From positions 124,001-188,000 of the forward strand of contig NZ_CP132204.1 of the NCBI RefSeq assembly GCF_030718995.1: DNA of 64,000 nucleotides, in the 5' to 3' direction. Each line of letters opens with the position of its first letter. Position 1 is the stretch's first letter. The notes beneath the pieces were generated by a model that was given only the letters and a program-made list of their open reading frames with translations, was not told the origin of the DNA and made no database searches. A program made the translations under genes and the position numbers. This DNA comes from Arthrobacter oryzae. Lineage in GTDB: Bacteria; Actinomycetota; Actinomycetes; Actinomycetales; Micrococcaceae. Positions 28,694 through 38,583 of this stretch are shown piece by piece.

Positions 28694-29018
28694 CCCGCCC
28701 GGACACAGTGCCAGGGCCGGAGCCGGGGCCGGGGCACGGGCTCAGGGTCCGGCAGCCGGGCACGGCCCGGGCTCTGGGACGAGGATCACACGGAGCGGCA
28801 CGTCCGGGAGCGGCCAGCCTGGCCGGGTGCAATTTGGCAGGCCGTGGTGAGGCTGCATGAGCAACGCGACAAATACTCTGTCGCCTAACGGCATGCAGGA
28901 AAAATGGTGCTGCGCCGAACATTATGCGGAAGTGACTCGCCGATGGGTCCGCTGACATAATTAAGTTCAAAAGCGTGCTTGTGCTATGCCCTGCCCGAGG
29001 CCAACCTCCTGAGGATAA
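28694..29018 (+). promoter_or_regulatory. leader region of the metNI operon with an inverted repeat
   Basis: About 325 bases with no gene. A GC-rich stretch follows the exonuclease gene. An inverted repeat GCGACA (28866-28871) / TGTCGC (28879-28884) with a 7-base spacer lies upstream of a possible promoter, GTGACT 28932-28937 and CATAAT 28956-28961, 18 bases apart. I could not recognise a SAM riboswitch. GAGGA before ATG 29019 is the ribosome binding site. Confidence 0.4.
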
Positions 29019-30098
29019 ATGATCACAGTTACCGACCTTCGAAAGGTCTACCGCCAGGGGAAAAAGGAAGTGGTGGCCCTCGACGGCGTCACACTTTCCG
29101 TTCCCAAAGGTTCCATCCACGGGATCATTGGCCATTCCGGCGCCGGAAAATCGACCCTGGTGCGGTGCCTCACGCTGCTGGATCGTCCCACGTCCGGGGC
29201 TGTCAGCATTGACGGCACGGAACTGAGCGCCGTCAAAGAGTCCGAAATACGTGCGGCCCGGCGACGTATCGGCATGGTCTTCCAGCACGCCAACCTTATG
29301 GACTCGCGCACCGCGGCAGGCAATGTGGCGCACCCCCTGGAGCTCGTCAAGACGCCGAAGGACACGATCCGGACCAAGGTCGCGGAGCTGTTGTCCCTCG
29401 TGGGCCTCGAAGGCTTCGAAAACGCTTACCCCTCCCAGCTCTCCGGTGGCCAGCGCCAGCGCGTAGGCATCGCCCGGGCACTTGCCGCCGACCCCGACGT
29501 CCTGCTGTGCGATGAGCCCACGTCAGCCCTGGACCCTGCGACCACGGACGAAATCCTCGACCTGATCCAGGACCTCACCAGGCGGTTGCAGCTCACCGTG
29601 CTCATCATCACACACGAAATGAACGTCGTGAAGCGGGTCTGTGATTCGGTATCGCTCCTGTCGAAGGGCCGCATCGTCGAACACGGCGCCCTCAAGGACG
29701 TGGCCGGTGACCTAGAGAGCAAACTGGCTAAGGCGCTGCTGCCGCTGCCTGCGTCCGAACCCCTGAAGGGCGCACTCCAAGGCGGGCCGGTCCTCGAAAT
29801 CCTGTTCGCCGGGGACAATGCCAAGGAACCGGTACTCACCGGCGTTGCCCGGCATTTCGACATCGACCTGAATGTCCTGGCCGGCAGCGTCGAAACACTG
29901 GGCGGCCAGCAGTTCGGGCACCTCCGCGTGCAGCTCGCCGAGAATGCTGATTACGACGCCGTCCTCGGCTACCTCCACCAGCGCGGAATAGGCGCAAAGC
30001 TGGCCGCGACCAACGCGGCATCCGATGACGCCCTGGAATTTGGTGCCGCGGAACCGGACGCTGCTGAATTGAACGACGCGACGGGAAGGAACTCATGA
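29019..30098 (+). CDS. metN: methionine ABC transporter ATP-binding protein MetN
   Basis: A protein of 359 residues. Walker A is GHSGAGKS (38-45), the signature is LSGGQRQR, and Walker B is VLLCDEPTSALD. The C-terminal ~90 residues form the NIL domain (VLEILFAGDNAKEPVLTGV), which binds methionine and gives transinhibition of the importer. The stop overlaps the metI start by 4 bases (ATGA). Together with MetI and MetQ it imports D/L-methionine across the cytoplasmic membrane. The last ~25 residues are an Ala/Asp-rich tail. Confidence 0.95.
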   Translation: MITVTDLRKVYRQGKKEVVALDGVTLSVPKGSIHGIIGHSGAGKSTLVRCLTLLDRPTSGAVSIDGTELSAVKESEIRAARRRIGMVFQHANLMDSRTAAGNVAHPLELVKTPKDTIRTKVAELLSLVGLEGFENAYPSQLSGGQRQRVGIARALAADPDVLLCDEPTSALDPATTDEILDLIQDLTRRLQLTVLIITHEMNVVKRVCDSVSLLSKGRIVEHGALKDVAGDLESKLAKALLPLPASEPLKGALQGGPVLEILFAGDNAKEPVLTGVARHFDIDLNVLAGSVETLGGQQFGHLRVQLAENADYDAVLGYLHQRGIGAKLAATNAASDDALEFGAAEPDAAELNDATGRNS

Positions 30099-30766
30099 AC
30101 GACATCTTCAGCAACCCCGTCCTTGCCAAGGCACTGCCCGAAGCAATCGTTGAAACCCTGCAGATGGTCGGAATTTCGGCCTTCTTTACGGTGCTGGTGG
30201 GCCTGCCCCTGGGAGTCTTCCTGCACGTCACGGCGCCGGGCGGCCTGCGTCCGATGCCGGTCACGAACCGGATCATGAGCGACGTCATCGTCAACATCAC
30301 CCGGTCCATCCCGTTCGCCATCCTGATGGTGGCGCTCATTCCCTTGGCCCGGTTCCTGACCGGCACGAGCCTTGGCCCTGTTGCGGCCTCGGTTTCGCTG
30401 TCCATCGGCACCATTCCCTTCTTTGCCCGCCTGGTGGAGACGTGCCTCCGGGACGTCCACCATGGCAAGATCGACGCCGCCCAGGTCATGGGTTCCACCA
30501 AAATGCAGGTCATCAACAAGGTGATGCTGCGCGAATCGCTCCCGGCCCTCGTAGCAGCCACAACAACCACCGTGGTCACGCTGGTGGGATACTCGGCCAT
30601 GGCCGGCCTGGTGGGCGGCGGAGGACTCGGAAAGCTGGCCTACAACTACGGCTTCCAGCGGTTCGACGTCACGGTCATGATCGTGACCATCGTCCTGATC
30701 ATCGTCCTCGTGCAGGTCATCCAGCTCGTCGGCGAGCAGATCGCCCGCAGCCTCGACCACCGCTAA
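30095..30766 (+). CDS. metI: methionine ABC transporter permease MetI
   Basis: A protein of 223 residues with five or six membrane helices and the typical MetI permease signature (AAQVMGSTKMQVINKVMLRESLPALVAA) that contacts MetN. It has AAGGAA before the start codon and overlaps metN by 4 bases. It forms the transmembrane channel of the methionine importer. Confidence 0.94.
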   Translation: MNDIFSNPVLAKALPEAIVETLQMVGISAFFTVLVGLPLGVFLHVTAPGGLRPMPVTNRIMSDVIVNITRSIPFAILMVALIPLARFLTGTSLGPVAASVSLSIGTIPFFARLVETCLRDVHHGKIDAAQVMGSTKMQVINKVMLRESLPALVAATTTTVVTLVGYSAMAGLVGGGGLGKLAYNYGFQRFDVTVMIVTIVLIIVLVQVIQLVGEQIARSLDHR

Positions 30767-30940
30767 CCCCGGGGCCCATAGCTACCCCCGGACCTCTGCT
30801 ACACCGCCACTGACCAGCCGTCGTCCAACGGGCACGGCAATCTTCACCGCAGCAGGTAGCCGCCCGCTGCATCTGTGCCGGAGCGGCGCCGGGCGCAAGC
30901 CCGCCGTCGAACTCCATGCAATTCGAAAGGAACGCACCCG

Positions 30941-31783
30941 ATGCGTAAATCACTCTCCCTCCTGGCCACCGGTATTGTCACCGCGCTGGCCCTGACGGCC
31001 TGCGGCGGTTCCTCCAGCCCCAGCGCCGAAACCACCGCCCTTGACCCCGCAAAGCCCGCCACCCTCACCGTCGGCGCAAGCCCGGTCCCGCAGGCCAAGA
31101 TCCTGGAATTCCTCAACGAGGACCTCGCGCCCAAGGCCGGCCTGAAGCTGGACATCAAGGAGATCGAGGACTACCAGACTCCGAACACCGCCCTGAGCGA
31201 TGGCTCGCTGGACGCCAACTACTACCAGCACCTTCCCTGGTACGAAGACCAGGTCAAGACCAAGGGCTACAAGTTCGGCCACGGCGAAGGTGTCCACATT
31301 GAGCCGTACGCCGCGTTCTCCGAGAAGGTCAAGGACATCCAGGAGATCCAGGACGGCGCCAAGGTTGCCATCACCAACGACCCCTCCAACCAGGTCCGGG
31401 CCCTCAAGGTCCTCCAGGTTGCCGGCCTCGTGAAGGACATCAAGGATGATTCCTCGGTGCTGACCCTCACCGACGAGCAGAACCCCAAGAAGCTGAAGTT
31501 CTCCGAGAACCAGCCCGAACTCCTGATCAACGACCTCAAGGACCCGTCTGTGGACCTGGCCCTGATCAATGGCAACTTCATCCTGAAGGCCGGCCTGAGC
31601 ACCAAGGACGCCCTCGCAGTGGAGGCCGTGGAGAACAACCCCTACGCCAACTTCCTGGCCTGGCGCGAAGACTCCAAGGATGACGTCCGGATCAAGAAGC
31701 TGGACGAGCTCCTGCACTCCCCCGAGGTCAAGGCCTTCATCGAAAAGGAATGGCCCAACGGTGACGTGACGGTGGCCTTCTAG
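30941..31783 (+). CDS. metQ: methionine-binding lipoprotein MetQ (NlpA family)
   Basis: A protein of 280 residues. The lipobox LTAC places the acylated Cys at residue 21, after a signal sequence. The body is the NlpA fold (VGASPVPQAKILEF, YYQHLPWYEDQ, AITNDPSNQVRAL, VDLALINGNF). It is anchored to the outer face of the membrane and delivers methionine to MetNI. It starts 174 bp after metI, with GAAAGGA about 10 bases before the ATG. A long hairpin follows. Confidence 0.95.
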   Translation: MRKSLSLLATGIVTALALTACGGSSSPSAETTALDPAKPATLTVGASPVPQAKILEFLNEDLAPKAGLKLDIKEIEDYQTPNTALSDGSLDANYYQHLPWYEDQVKTKGYKFGHGEGVHIEPYAAFSEKVKDIQEIQDGAKVAITNDPSNQVRALKVLQVAGLVKDIKDDSSVLTLTDEQNPKKLKFSENQPELLINDLKDPSVDLALINGNFILKAGLSTKDALAVEAVENNPYANFLAWREDSKDDVRIKKLDELLHSPEVKAFIEKEWPNGDVTVAF

Positions 31784-31811
31784 GCATTCCGCTACTCAGC
31801 CTTAGCGCAAA

Positions 31812-31877
31812 AAATCCCCGTCACCCGGACAATTCCCCTTCGCATTCAGCGGGGATTCGTCCGGGAGGCGGGGATTT
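31812..31877. terminator. long imperfect hairpin between metQ and hemL (bidirectional terminator)
   Basis: Three stacked stems: AAATCCCCG / CGGGGATTT outside, ACCCGGAC / GTCCGGG in the middle and ATTCCCC / GGGGAT inside. A-rich and T-rich flanks serve both strands. It separates the convergent met and hem operons. Confidence 0.8.
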
Positions 31878-31890
31878 CTGTTGTGAGCCG

Positions 31891-33234
31891 TTACAGGCCG
31901 GCGGGCACCGCCGCCGACGCCGCGGCCCGTGCTGCAGCCGGGAGCGCCTCGAAGATCCGGTTCATGGCGGCGTCGTCGTGCGCCGCGGACAGGAACCAGG
32001 CTTCGAAGACGGACGGCGGCAGGTATACCCCGGAGTCCAGCATGGAGTGGAAGAACGGCGCGTAGCGGAACACTTCCTGGCCTTGGGCGTCGTCGTAGTT
32101 GTGGACGCCGCGGGCCGAGGTGCCGAAGGCCACCGAGAAGAGGTTGCCGGCGCGCTGGATGGAGTGGTCCACCCCGGCAGCGTCCAGTGCCGAGGACAGT
32201 GCCGAGGAGAGCTCCAGCGAGCGTGCGTCGATGAACGAGTAGACCTCGGGGGTGGCGTGGGTCAGGGTGGCCACGCCGGCAGCCATGGCCACCGGGTTTC
32301 CGGACAGCGTCCCGGCCTGGTATACGGGTCCGAGCGGCGCCAGGTAGTCCATGATGTCCGCCCGGCCGCCGAGCGCCGCCGTGGGCATCCCGCCGCCGAT
32401 CACCTTTCCGAAGGTCAGCAGGTCCGGGCTCCACGGCTCGGCAGCGTCCGCCGCTCCGCCGGTGAGGCCCCAGTAGCCGGAGTAGCCGGTGCGGAACCCG
32501 GTGAGGACTTCGTCCACGATGAGCAGGGCGCCGTGTTCGCGGGTAATACGGGAAAGTCCGGCGTTGAATCCCTCGCCCGGCGTGACCACGCCCATGTTTG
32601 CCGGAGCCGCCTCCGTGATGACGGCGGCGATGTTGCTGCCGTGCGCGGCGAAGGCGGCCTCCACGGCGGCAAGGTCGTTGTACGGCAGCACCAGGGTCTC
32701 TGCAGCGGTGGCAGCAGTAACGCCGGCGGAGCCGGGAAGCGCCAGGGTGGCCACGCCGGATCCGGCGGCGGCCAGGAGCCCGTCGAGGTGGCCGTGGTAG
32801 CAACCGGCGAACTTGATGACCAGGTCGCGGCCGGTGAAGCCGCGGGCCAGGCGGATGGCGGTCATGGTGGCTTCGGTGCCGGTGGACACCATCCGGACGC
32901 GTTCTGCGGCGGGAACGCGTTCCTTGACGATGGCTGCCAGGTTGGCTTCGTCCGGTGTGGAGGCGCCGAAGGAGAGCCCGCGGTCGACGGCGGCGTGGAC
33001 GGCTTCGAGCACCGCGGGGTGGGCGTGGCCAAGCAGGGCGGGGCCCCAGGAGCACACGAGGTCCACGTACTCGGCACCGTCGGCGTCTGTCAGGTACGCG
33101 CCCTTGGCGGACACCATGAACCTCGGGGTGCCGCCTACCGAACCGAAAGCCCGGACGGGAGAGTTGACGCCGCCCGGCATGAGTTGGCGTGCACGGTCGA
33201 AGAGTTCCTCATTACGGGGAGAGCTGGAAGTCAT
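31891..33234 (-). CDS. hemL: glutamate-1-semialdehyde 2,1-aminomutase
   Basis: A protein of 447 residues. A PLP-dependent class III aminotransferase fold with [17 protein letters not shown] near the N-terminus, [15 protein letters not shown], and VDEVLTGFR, followed by the Schiff-base Lys in [12 protein letters not shown]. It converts glutamate-1-semialdehyde to 5-aminolevulinate, the second step of the C5 route after HemA. It is the last gene of the hem operon, 12 bp after the LLM gene. Confidence 0.96.
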   Translation of the reverse strand: MTSSSPRNEELFDRARQLMPGGVNSPVRAFGSVGGTPRFMVSAKGAYLTDADGAEYVDLVCSWGPALLGHAHPAVLEAVHAAVDRGLSFGASTPDEANLAAIVKERVPAAERVRMVSTGTEATMTAIRLARGFTGRDLVIKFAGCYHGHLDGLLAAAGSGVATLALPGSAGVTAATAAETLVLPYNDLAAVEAAFAAHGSNIAAVITEAAPANMGVVTPGEGFNAGLSRITREHGALLIVDEVLTGFRTGYSGYWGLTGGAADAAEPWSPDLLTFGKVIGGGMPTAALGGRADIMDYLAPLGPVYQAGTLSGNPVAMAAGVATLTHATPEVYSFIDARSLELSSALSSALDAAGVDHSIQRAGNLFSVAFGTSARGVHNYDDAQGQEVFRYAPFFHSMLDSGVYLPPSVFEAWFLSAAHDDAAMNRIFEALPAAARAAASAAVPAGL

Positions 33235-33246
33235 GTTCCTATTCTT

Positions 33247-34341
33247 TCAGTTTTCGGGTGCGTGCCCGGACAGGAGCTCGGCCACCCGGGGTGCCACTAC
33301 GGTGCCCAGCAGTTCGATGGACCTCATCATGGCGGTGTGCGGCAGGGAGCCGCTGCTGTACTTGAGGTCGAAGCGGTCCACGCCCAGGTTGCGCTTGAGC
33401 AGGGCGATTTTTTGCGCGACCGTTTCCGGCGACCCCACGTAGAGCGCGCCTTCGGGGGTGCACATGGCGTCGAATTCGCGCCGGCTTCCGGGGCCCCAGC
33501 CGCGTTCGGCTCCGAGCCTGTTGCGCAGGCCCAGCCAGTGCGGGAAAAACTCCTCCCGGGCCTCCTCATCCGTCTCGCCGACATGTCCGGGCGAATGCGT
33601 GGCCACCTGCTGCATCGGATGCCCGTACTTGGCCATGGCCTCGCGGTACAGGTTGGCCAGCGGAGCGAACGACCGGGGCTCTCCGCCGATGATCGCAAAA
33701 ATGACGGGGTAGCCGTACTCCGCGCAGCGCAGCACGGACTCAGGGGTTCCGCCCACGCCGATCCAGGTGGGCAGCAGGTGGTGCTCCAGCGGCGGGTAGA
33801 CGCTCAGCCCGTTGAGGGGCGGGCGGGTGCGCCCTTCCCAGTGGACGGGTTTCTGGGCCCGGACCTTGTCGAAGAGCTCCAGCTTTTCCTCGAACAGGAC
33901 CTCGTAGTCGGCGAGGTCCAGGCCGAACAGCGGGAACGATTCGATGAAGGACCCGCGGCCCAGCATGACTTCGGCGCGTCCGCTCGAAATGGCATCCACC
34001 GTGGAGAAACGCTGGAAGACGCGGATGGGGTCATCGGAGCTCAGGACGGTCACGGCGGAACCAAGCCGGATGTGCCTGGTCCGTGCTGCGGCGGCGGCCA
34101 GGAACACCTCGGGGGCCGAAACGGCGTAGTCCTGCCGGTGGTGCTCCCCCACGCCAAAGGCGTGGAGTCCGACGTCGTCCGCCAGCTCCGCCTGTTCCAG
34201 CAGCTGGCGCAGGACCTGCGCATGCGGCACCGGGTGCCCGTCGGGATATACCCCGACGTCGCCGAACGTGTTCAGCCCGAGCAGGACCTTTCCGGGTCCG
34301 ACGGGGGCAGTGGCGCTCTCCGCGACGGCTGCGTTGCTCAT
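33247..34341 (-). CDS. LLM class flavin-dependent oxidoreductase embedded in the hem operon
   Basis: A protein of 364 residues with the bacterial luciferase-like TIM barrel ([71 protein letters not shown]). Members bind FMN or F420 and act as monooxygenases or dehydrogenases; the substrate cannot be read from sequence. Its start overlaps the hemB stop by 4 bases (ATGA, 34338-34341), and hemL follows 12 bases after it, so it is made together with heme enzymes. No known step of the coproporphyrin route needs such an enzyme. Confidence 0.86.
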   Translation of the reverse strand: MSNAAVAESATAPVGPGKVLLGLNTFGDVGVYPDGHPVPHAQVLRQLLEQAELADDVGLHAFGVGEHHRQDYAVSAPEVFLAAAAARTRHIRLGSAVTVLSSDDPIRVFQRFSTVDAISSGRAEVMLGRGSFIESFPLFGLDLADYEVLFEEKLELFDKVRAQKPVHWEGRTRPPLNGLSVYPPLEHHLLPTWIGVGGTPESVLRCAEYGYPVIFAIIGGEPRSFAPLANLYREAMAKYGHPMQQVATHSPGHVGETDEEAREEFFPHWLGLRNRLGAERGWGPGSRREFDAMCTPEGALYVGSPETVAQKIALLKRNLGVDRFDLKYSSGSLPHTAMMRSIELLGTVVAPRVAELLSGHAPEN

Positions 34342-35321
34342 CGGGTTTCCTTCAGCCAGCCGGCCAGCTCGGACGCCCAGTACGTCAGGACCATGTTGGC
34401 CCCGGCGCGCTTGATGCCGAGCACGGATTCGGTAATGGCCGCGCGGCGGTCGATCCAGCCGTTGGCGGCGGCCGCCTCGATCATGGAGTACTCCCCCGAG
34501 ATCTGGTAGGCCGCCACGGGCACGGAGCTCATGGACGCGACGTCGGCGAGGATGTCGAGGTAGCTCATGGCGGGCTTGACCATCACCAGGTCCGCGCCTT
34601 CGGCCAGGTCCAGCTCCACCTCGAGGATGGCTTCGCGGCGGTTGGCGGCGTCCATCTGGTACGTGCGCCGGTCCCCCTTGAGCTGCGAATCCACGGCTTC
34701 CCGGAACGGGCCGTAGAAGGCAGAGGCATACTTGGCGGCATATGCCACCACGGCAGTATTGACGTGCCCGGCATCCTCGAGCGCCTGCCGGATCACGCCG
34801 ATCTGCCCGTCCATCATTCCCGACGGGCCCAGCATGTGCGCCCCGGCGTCAGCCTGCGCCACCGCCATCGCCGCGTAGATTTCCAGGGTGGCGTCGTTGT
34901 CCACGTACCCGTCGGCGTCGAGGACGCCGCAGTGGCCGTGGTCGGTGAATTCGTCCAGGCACACGTCGCTCATGACCACCAGGTCATCGCCCACCTCCGC
35001 CCGGACGTCCCGGATGGCCTTGTTGAGCACACCGTCGGGATCCAGCGACGCGGTTCCCCGGGCATCACGCTCGGCGGGGATGCCAAAGAGCATGATCCCT
35101 CCGACGCCCAGCTCCACGGCCTCGGCCGCAGCCCTCTTCAGGGAATCGGTGGTGTGCTGCACCACCCCGGGCATGGAGGCGATGGGGTTCGGTTCCGTCA
35201 GGCCCTCGCGGATGAAAGCGGGAAGGATCAGCTCGGGCGCCGCCAGCCGGTTTTCTGCCGTCATCCGGCGCATGGCCGGAGTGGTGCGGAGCCGGCGGGG
35301 GCGGTGGGTCGGGAAGCTCAT
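34338..35321 (-). CDS. hemB: delta-aminolevulinic acid dehydratase (porphobilinogen synthase)
   Basis: A protein of 327 residues that condenses two 5-aminolevulinates to porphobilinogen. The two active-site Lys lie in [11 protein letters not shown] and [10 protein letters not shown]. The metal-site segment is [13 protein letters not shown] (C121, D123, C131), intermediate between the three-Cys zinc type and the Asp-rich magnesium type. The start codon overlaps the hemD stop (ATGA, 35318-35321), and the stop overlaps the LLM start. Confidence 0.96.
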   Translation of the reverse strand: MSFPTHRPRRLRTTPAMRRMTAENRLAAPELILPAFIREGLTEPNPIASMPGVVQHTTDSLKRAAAEAVELGVGGIMLFGIPAERDARGTASLDPDGVLNKAIRDVRAEVGDDLVVMSDVCLDEFTDHGHCGVLDADGYVDNDATLEIYAAMAVAQADAGAHMLGPSGMMDGQIGVIRQALEDAGHVNTAVVAYAAKYASAFYGPFREAVDSQLKGDRRTYQMDAANRREAILEVELDLAEGADLVMVKPAMSYLDILADVASMSSVPVAAYQISGEYSMIEAAAANGWIDRRAAITESVLGIKRAGANMVLTYWASELAGWLKETR

Positions 35322-36289
35322 GGTCTGTCCTTCTCGTGGGTCTCGGGGGCGGGCGGGGATGGGGTTGAATGTTCCGGTGCAAGCGCCCGGATGACAGCCG
35401 ACACCAGGCCGGATGCCGTTGGTTCCTCTGCGACGGCGGCCACGGTCAGCCCGAGCAATTCGGCCTCTGCCGCAGTGGAGCGGCCGATCGCCACGAAGCG
35501 GCAGTCCCCCAGCGGCGACAGCCCGGCATGGATGCGGCGGGCGGCGCTGGGTGAAGCGGCGACGACGGCGTGCAGCCGTCCTGCGGCAAGCTCGGCTGTC
35601 GCTTCGGCTGGGCTGAGCACGGCCGTTCCCGGCTCCCCGTTGGCGGACGGCGGTCCCGACGGCGGATCGGCCGCACCCCCCGGTGCCAAGCTGTATGCCG
35701 GTGCGAAGCTGCGTGCCGGGTCAGCCGGATAGTCCACGGTGTGGTAGGCGGTGACCGCCTGGACACTGGCACCGAGCGCTTCCAGCCCGTCGGCCAGCCT
35801 GCTGTCGGCGATGTCGGCCTGCGGTAGGAACACGCTGCCCTGGCCGCGAGGCCAGATGTCGAGGAGGCCGACGCCGGACTGGAGCCGGGACGGAGCCAGG
35901 TCCACGGCGATCCCCCGCGATTCCAGTTCACGCTGTGTGGCTGGCCCGATGGTGGCCACCTGAAGGGAGCCGGGCAGCCATCGGCTCAGCGTCGTGCCCC
36001 GTTCCCGGGCAAGTTCCTCGAGGGCCTGGATAGTGGTGGCGCTGCTGATGACCAGCCAGCTGTAGGCACCCGCACCCAGGGCGTCGAAGGCGACTTCCAG
36101 CGAATGCAGGTCCCGGGCGCGCTCAAAGTCGATCAGCGGAAGCAACAACGGCTCGGCACCGGTTTCCCGCAGGGCGGCGAGGAGCGGCGCGGCCCGGTCA
36201 GGGCTGCGCGTTACCAGGACGCGGGCGCCCTCAAGCACACGCAGCCCGCGTTGGTCGCCACCCCGGCGGGCACTGCGCCGTCCCATCAT
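35318..36289 (-). CDS. hemD: uroporphyrinogen-III synthase
   Basis: A protein of 323 residues with the two-lobed HemD fold: [40 protein letters not shown] in lobe one and [29 protein letters not shown] in lobe two. It cyclises hydroxymethylbilane with inversion of ring D. An insert of ~45 residues rich in Pro/Gly/Ala lies between the lobes. The extreme C-terminus is Pro-rich, ending just where hemB starts. It begins 18 bp after hemC. Confidence 0.9.
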   Translation of the reverse strand: MMGRRSARRGGDQRGLRVLEGARVLVTRSPDRAAPLLAALRETGAEPLLLPLIDFERARDLHSLEVAFDALGAGAYSWLVISSATTIQALEELARERGTTLSRWLPGSLQVATIGPATQRELESRGIAVDLAPSRLQSGVGLLDIWPRGQGSVFLPQADIADSRLADGLEALGASVQAVTAYHTVDYPADPARSFAPAYSLAPGGAADPPSGPPSANGEPGTAVLSPAEATAELAAGRLHAVVAASPSAARRIHAGLSPLGDCRFVAIGRSTAAEAELLGLTVAAVAEEPTASGLVSAVIRALAPEHSTPSPPAPETHEKDRP

Positions 36290-36307
36290 CTGCCCGGCTC
36301 CGCCGGT

Positions 36308-37306
36308 TCAGGAAGCGGCAAGGTCCGCGATGTCGGCTGCTCCGGCCGCCAGCAGCACCTCGGCCAGTTCGATGCCAAGGAGCGTGGCGCCCACTTCGGT
36401 GAGTCCGTCCGTTGCCCGCTTGTCACGGACAGAGGCTTTCCCGTCGACGGCGCAGACCGCGGCTTCCAGGTAGAGCATGCTTCCCTTGCGGTAGGCGTAG
36501 GCGCCGACGGGGGCCGCGCAGCCGGCCTCCAGCCGGGCCAGGAGCGCCCGCTCGGCCGTCACCGCAAGCCGGGTGTCCATGTCATCCAGTGCTGCCAGCG
36601 CCTGGGCCAGCGGCGCCTGTGAGCCCTCGGTGGATCCGGCTTTCCGGGGTGCATCGGCGGTACGGCATTCGATGGCCAGTGAGCCCTGCCCGGCGGCGGG
36701 CAGCATCACGTCGGTTTCGAGGTATTCGCTGACGGTGTCCAGCCGGTTGATGCGCCCGAGGCCGGCGGCCGCAAGGACCACGGCGTCGAGGTCGCAGGAT
36801 TTCCCTTCCACCACCGCGTCGGTCACATTGCCCGGCAAACCGGGGACGCGGCCCAGGCGGGTGTCCACGTTGCCGCGGATATCCACAACGTCCAGGTCGG
36901 GCCGTGCTGCGCGGAGCTGCGCTGCACGGCGCGGGGAGCCGGTCCCCACCCGGGCGCCCTGCGGGAGGTCAGCCAGTTTGAAACCGTCGCGCGCGCAGAG
37001 CACGTCGCGTACGTCGACTCGTTTTGGCGTTGCCGCCAGGGACAGGCCGGGAGCGGCTCCCGTGGGCAGGTCCTTGAGCGAATGCACGGCAACGTCGCAC
37101 TGGTCCCGCAGGAGCGCGTCGCGCAGGGCCGCCACGAACACTCCCGTGCCGCCCATCTGCGAGAGGGAACCGGTCAGGACGTCCCCTTCGGTCCGGATGT
37201 GGACCAGTTCCACGGGGAAGCCGCCGATGGCGGCCAGCTGGTCGGCTGTTTGTTGGGTCTGGGTCAGCGCCAGCTTGCTGGCGCGCGTCCCGATGCGGAC
37301 TGTCAC
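36308..37306 (-). CDS. hemC: hydroxymethylbilane synthase (porphobilinogen deaminase)
   Basis: A protein of 332 residues. It carries RIGTRASKLAL at the N-terminus, the VHSLKDLPT segment with catalytic residues, GTGSPRRAAQL and the dipyrromethane-attaching Cys in LEAGCAAPVGAY. It polymerises four porphobilinogens. GTG 37306 overlaps the stop of the ferrochelatase gene (GTGA, 37303-37306). A 30-residue Ala/Leu-rich tail extends the C-terminus. Confidence 0.96.
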   Translation of the reverse strand: MTVRIGTRASKLALTQTQQTADQLAAIGGFPVELVHIRTEGDVLTGSLSQMGGTGVFVAALRDALLRDQCDVAVHSLKDLPTGAAPGLSLAATPKRVDVRDVLCARDGFKLADLPQGARVGTGSPRRAAQLRAARPDLDVVDIRGNVDTRLGRVPGLPGNVTDAVVEGKSCDLDAVVLAAAGLGRINRLDTVSEYLETDVMLPAAGQGSLAIECRTADAPRKAGSTEGSQAPLAQALAALDDMDTRLAVTAERALLARLEAGCAAPVGAYAYRKGSMLYLEAAVCAVDGKASVRDKRATDGLTEVGATLLGIELAEVLLAAGAADIADLAAS

Positions 37307-38583
37307 AGGGATCCCTGTCCCTCCGCCGGCGATGCCGGTGCGGCGGCCGGATCCGAAGGGTAGGGGTCATGACCCGTGCCCACGGTGGTGTCCGCCCCTG
37401 CAATGGTGGGCTTCTCACCGCGGAAGTTGGCGCAGCAGCCCGGGCGGCAGACGTCGTACCAGGGGCCCAGGTCGGTCAGGTGGGGCCGGTCGGCGATGTT
37501 GTTCGCCGCAGTGCGCTCACAGATCAGGTCCACGATGCCGCCCACGAACTTCCGGTGGGTGCCGGGGGTGGGGACCCGGGTGGCCAGGACGCCGAGGTTG
37601 CGGCAGGTCTCCAGGGCTTCGGTGTCAAGGTCCCAAACGACTTCCATATGGTCGCTGACGAAACCCAGGGGCACAATCACGATGCCCTTGACACCCTGGC
37701 CGGCGAGTTCTTCGATGGCGTCGTTGATATCCGGCTCCAGCCACGGAACGTGCGGAGCGCCGGAGCGGGACTGGTAGACGAGGGACCAGGGGGCACTGTC
37801 GCCGGTTTCCGCCTCGACCCGGCGGATGACCTCGGAGCCGGATGCCAGATGCTGGGCCACATAGGCCGAGTCTTCAGCGAACTGGCGCGGTTCAGCGTCG
37901 GACCGGCCCGCGGCTTCGGCGTCCCGTGTGGGGATGGAGTGCGTGGCGAACAGGATGTGGACGGGGGCGTCCGGGGTGCCCGCTGCAGCCAGCTGGGCCC
38001 GGACGTCCGTCAGACCCGCAGCGGTGCCTTCCACAAAAGGCTCCACGAAACCCGGGTGGTCAAAGTACTGGCGCACCTTGTCTACTTCCAGCTTTCCGTC
38101 CAGGCCTGTCTCGGTCAGCGCCATGCCGATGTCTTCGCGGTACTGGCGGCAGCTGGAGTAGCAGGAGTAGGCGCTCGTGGTGACCATCAGGACCTTGCGG
38201 TGGCCGGCGTCGTAGACGTCCTGCAGCGTCTGGGGGATGTACGGATCCCAGTTGCGGTTGCCCCAGAACACGGGGAGGTCAATGCCGCGGGCGGCAAGCT
38301 CGGCTTCGATGCCGGCCTTGAGCGCGCGGTTCTGCTGGTTGATCGGGCTGATGCCGCCGTTGGCGCGGTAGTGGTGCGAGACCTCTTCGAGCCGTTCGTC
38401 CGGAATTCCGCGCCCCCGGGTCACATTGCGGAGGAACGGGATGACGTCATCCTGGCCTTCGGGGCCGCCGAAGGAGGCAAGGAGGACGGCGTCGTACTCC
38501 TTCGGCGCCATCCGGCCTGATTCCGTGACCGGGTTGACGGCGGTCGCGGCTGCGGATGCTTCCTGGGATTCAAGCGGGCTCAT
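37303..38583 (-). CDS. cpfC: coproporphyrin III ferrochelatase
   Basis: A protein of 426 residues. The chelatase fold shows ASFGGPEGQDDVIPFLRNVT, ILFATHSIP with the catalytic His, and IVPLGFVSDHMEVVWDLDTEA. C-terminal Cys residues (DVCRPGCC) fit the [2Fe-2S] cluster known in actinobacterial ferrochelatases. Next to hemQ and cgoX, it belongs to the coproporphyrin-dependent branch and inserts iron into coproporphyrin III. Its start overlaps the hemQ stop by 4 bases. The last ~30 residues are a Pro/Ala-rich extension. Confidence 0.94.
   Translation of the reverse strand: MSPLESQEASAAATAVNPVTESGRMAPKEYDAVLLASFGGPEGQDDVIPFLRNVTRGRGIPDERLEEVSHHYRANGGISPINQQNRALKAGIEAELAARGIDLPVFWGNRNWDPYIPQTLQDVYDAGHRKVLMVTTSAYSCYSSCRQYREDIGMALTETGLDGKLEVDKVRQYFDHPGFVEPFVEGTAAGLTDVRAQLAAAGTPDAPVHILFATHSIPTRDAEAAGRSDAEPRQFAEDSAYVAQHLASGSEVIRRVEAETGDSAPWSLVYQSRSGAPHVPWLEPDINDAIEELAGQGVKGIVIVPLGFVSDHMEVVWDLDTEALETCRNLGVLATRVPTPGTHRKFVGGIVDLICERTAANNIADRPHLTDLGPWYDVCRPGCCANFRGEKPTIAGADTTVGTGHDPYPSDPAAAPASPAEGQGSL

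Noticed and set aside
28694..29018. SAM riboswitch before metN
   Set aside because: I looked for conserved S-box or SAM-IV blocks and could not assemble one; only a short dyad is visible.
31978..34509. 843-residue open frame antisense to hemL and the LLM gene
   Set aside because: It is a mirror frame of strongly coding high-GC genes, is rich in Gly/Arg/His without domains, and has no ribosome binding site.
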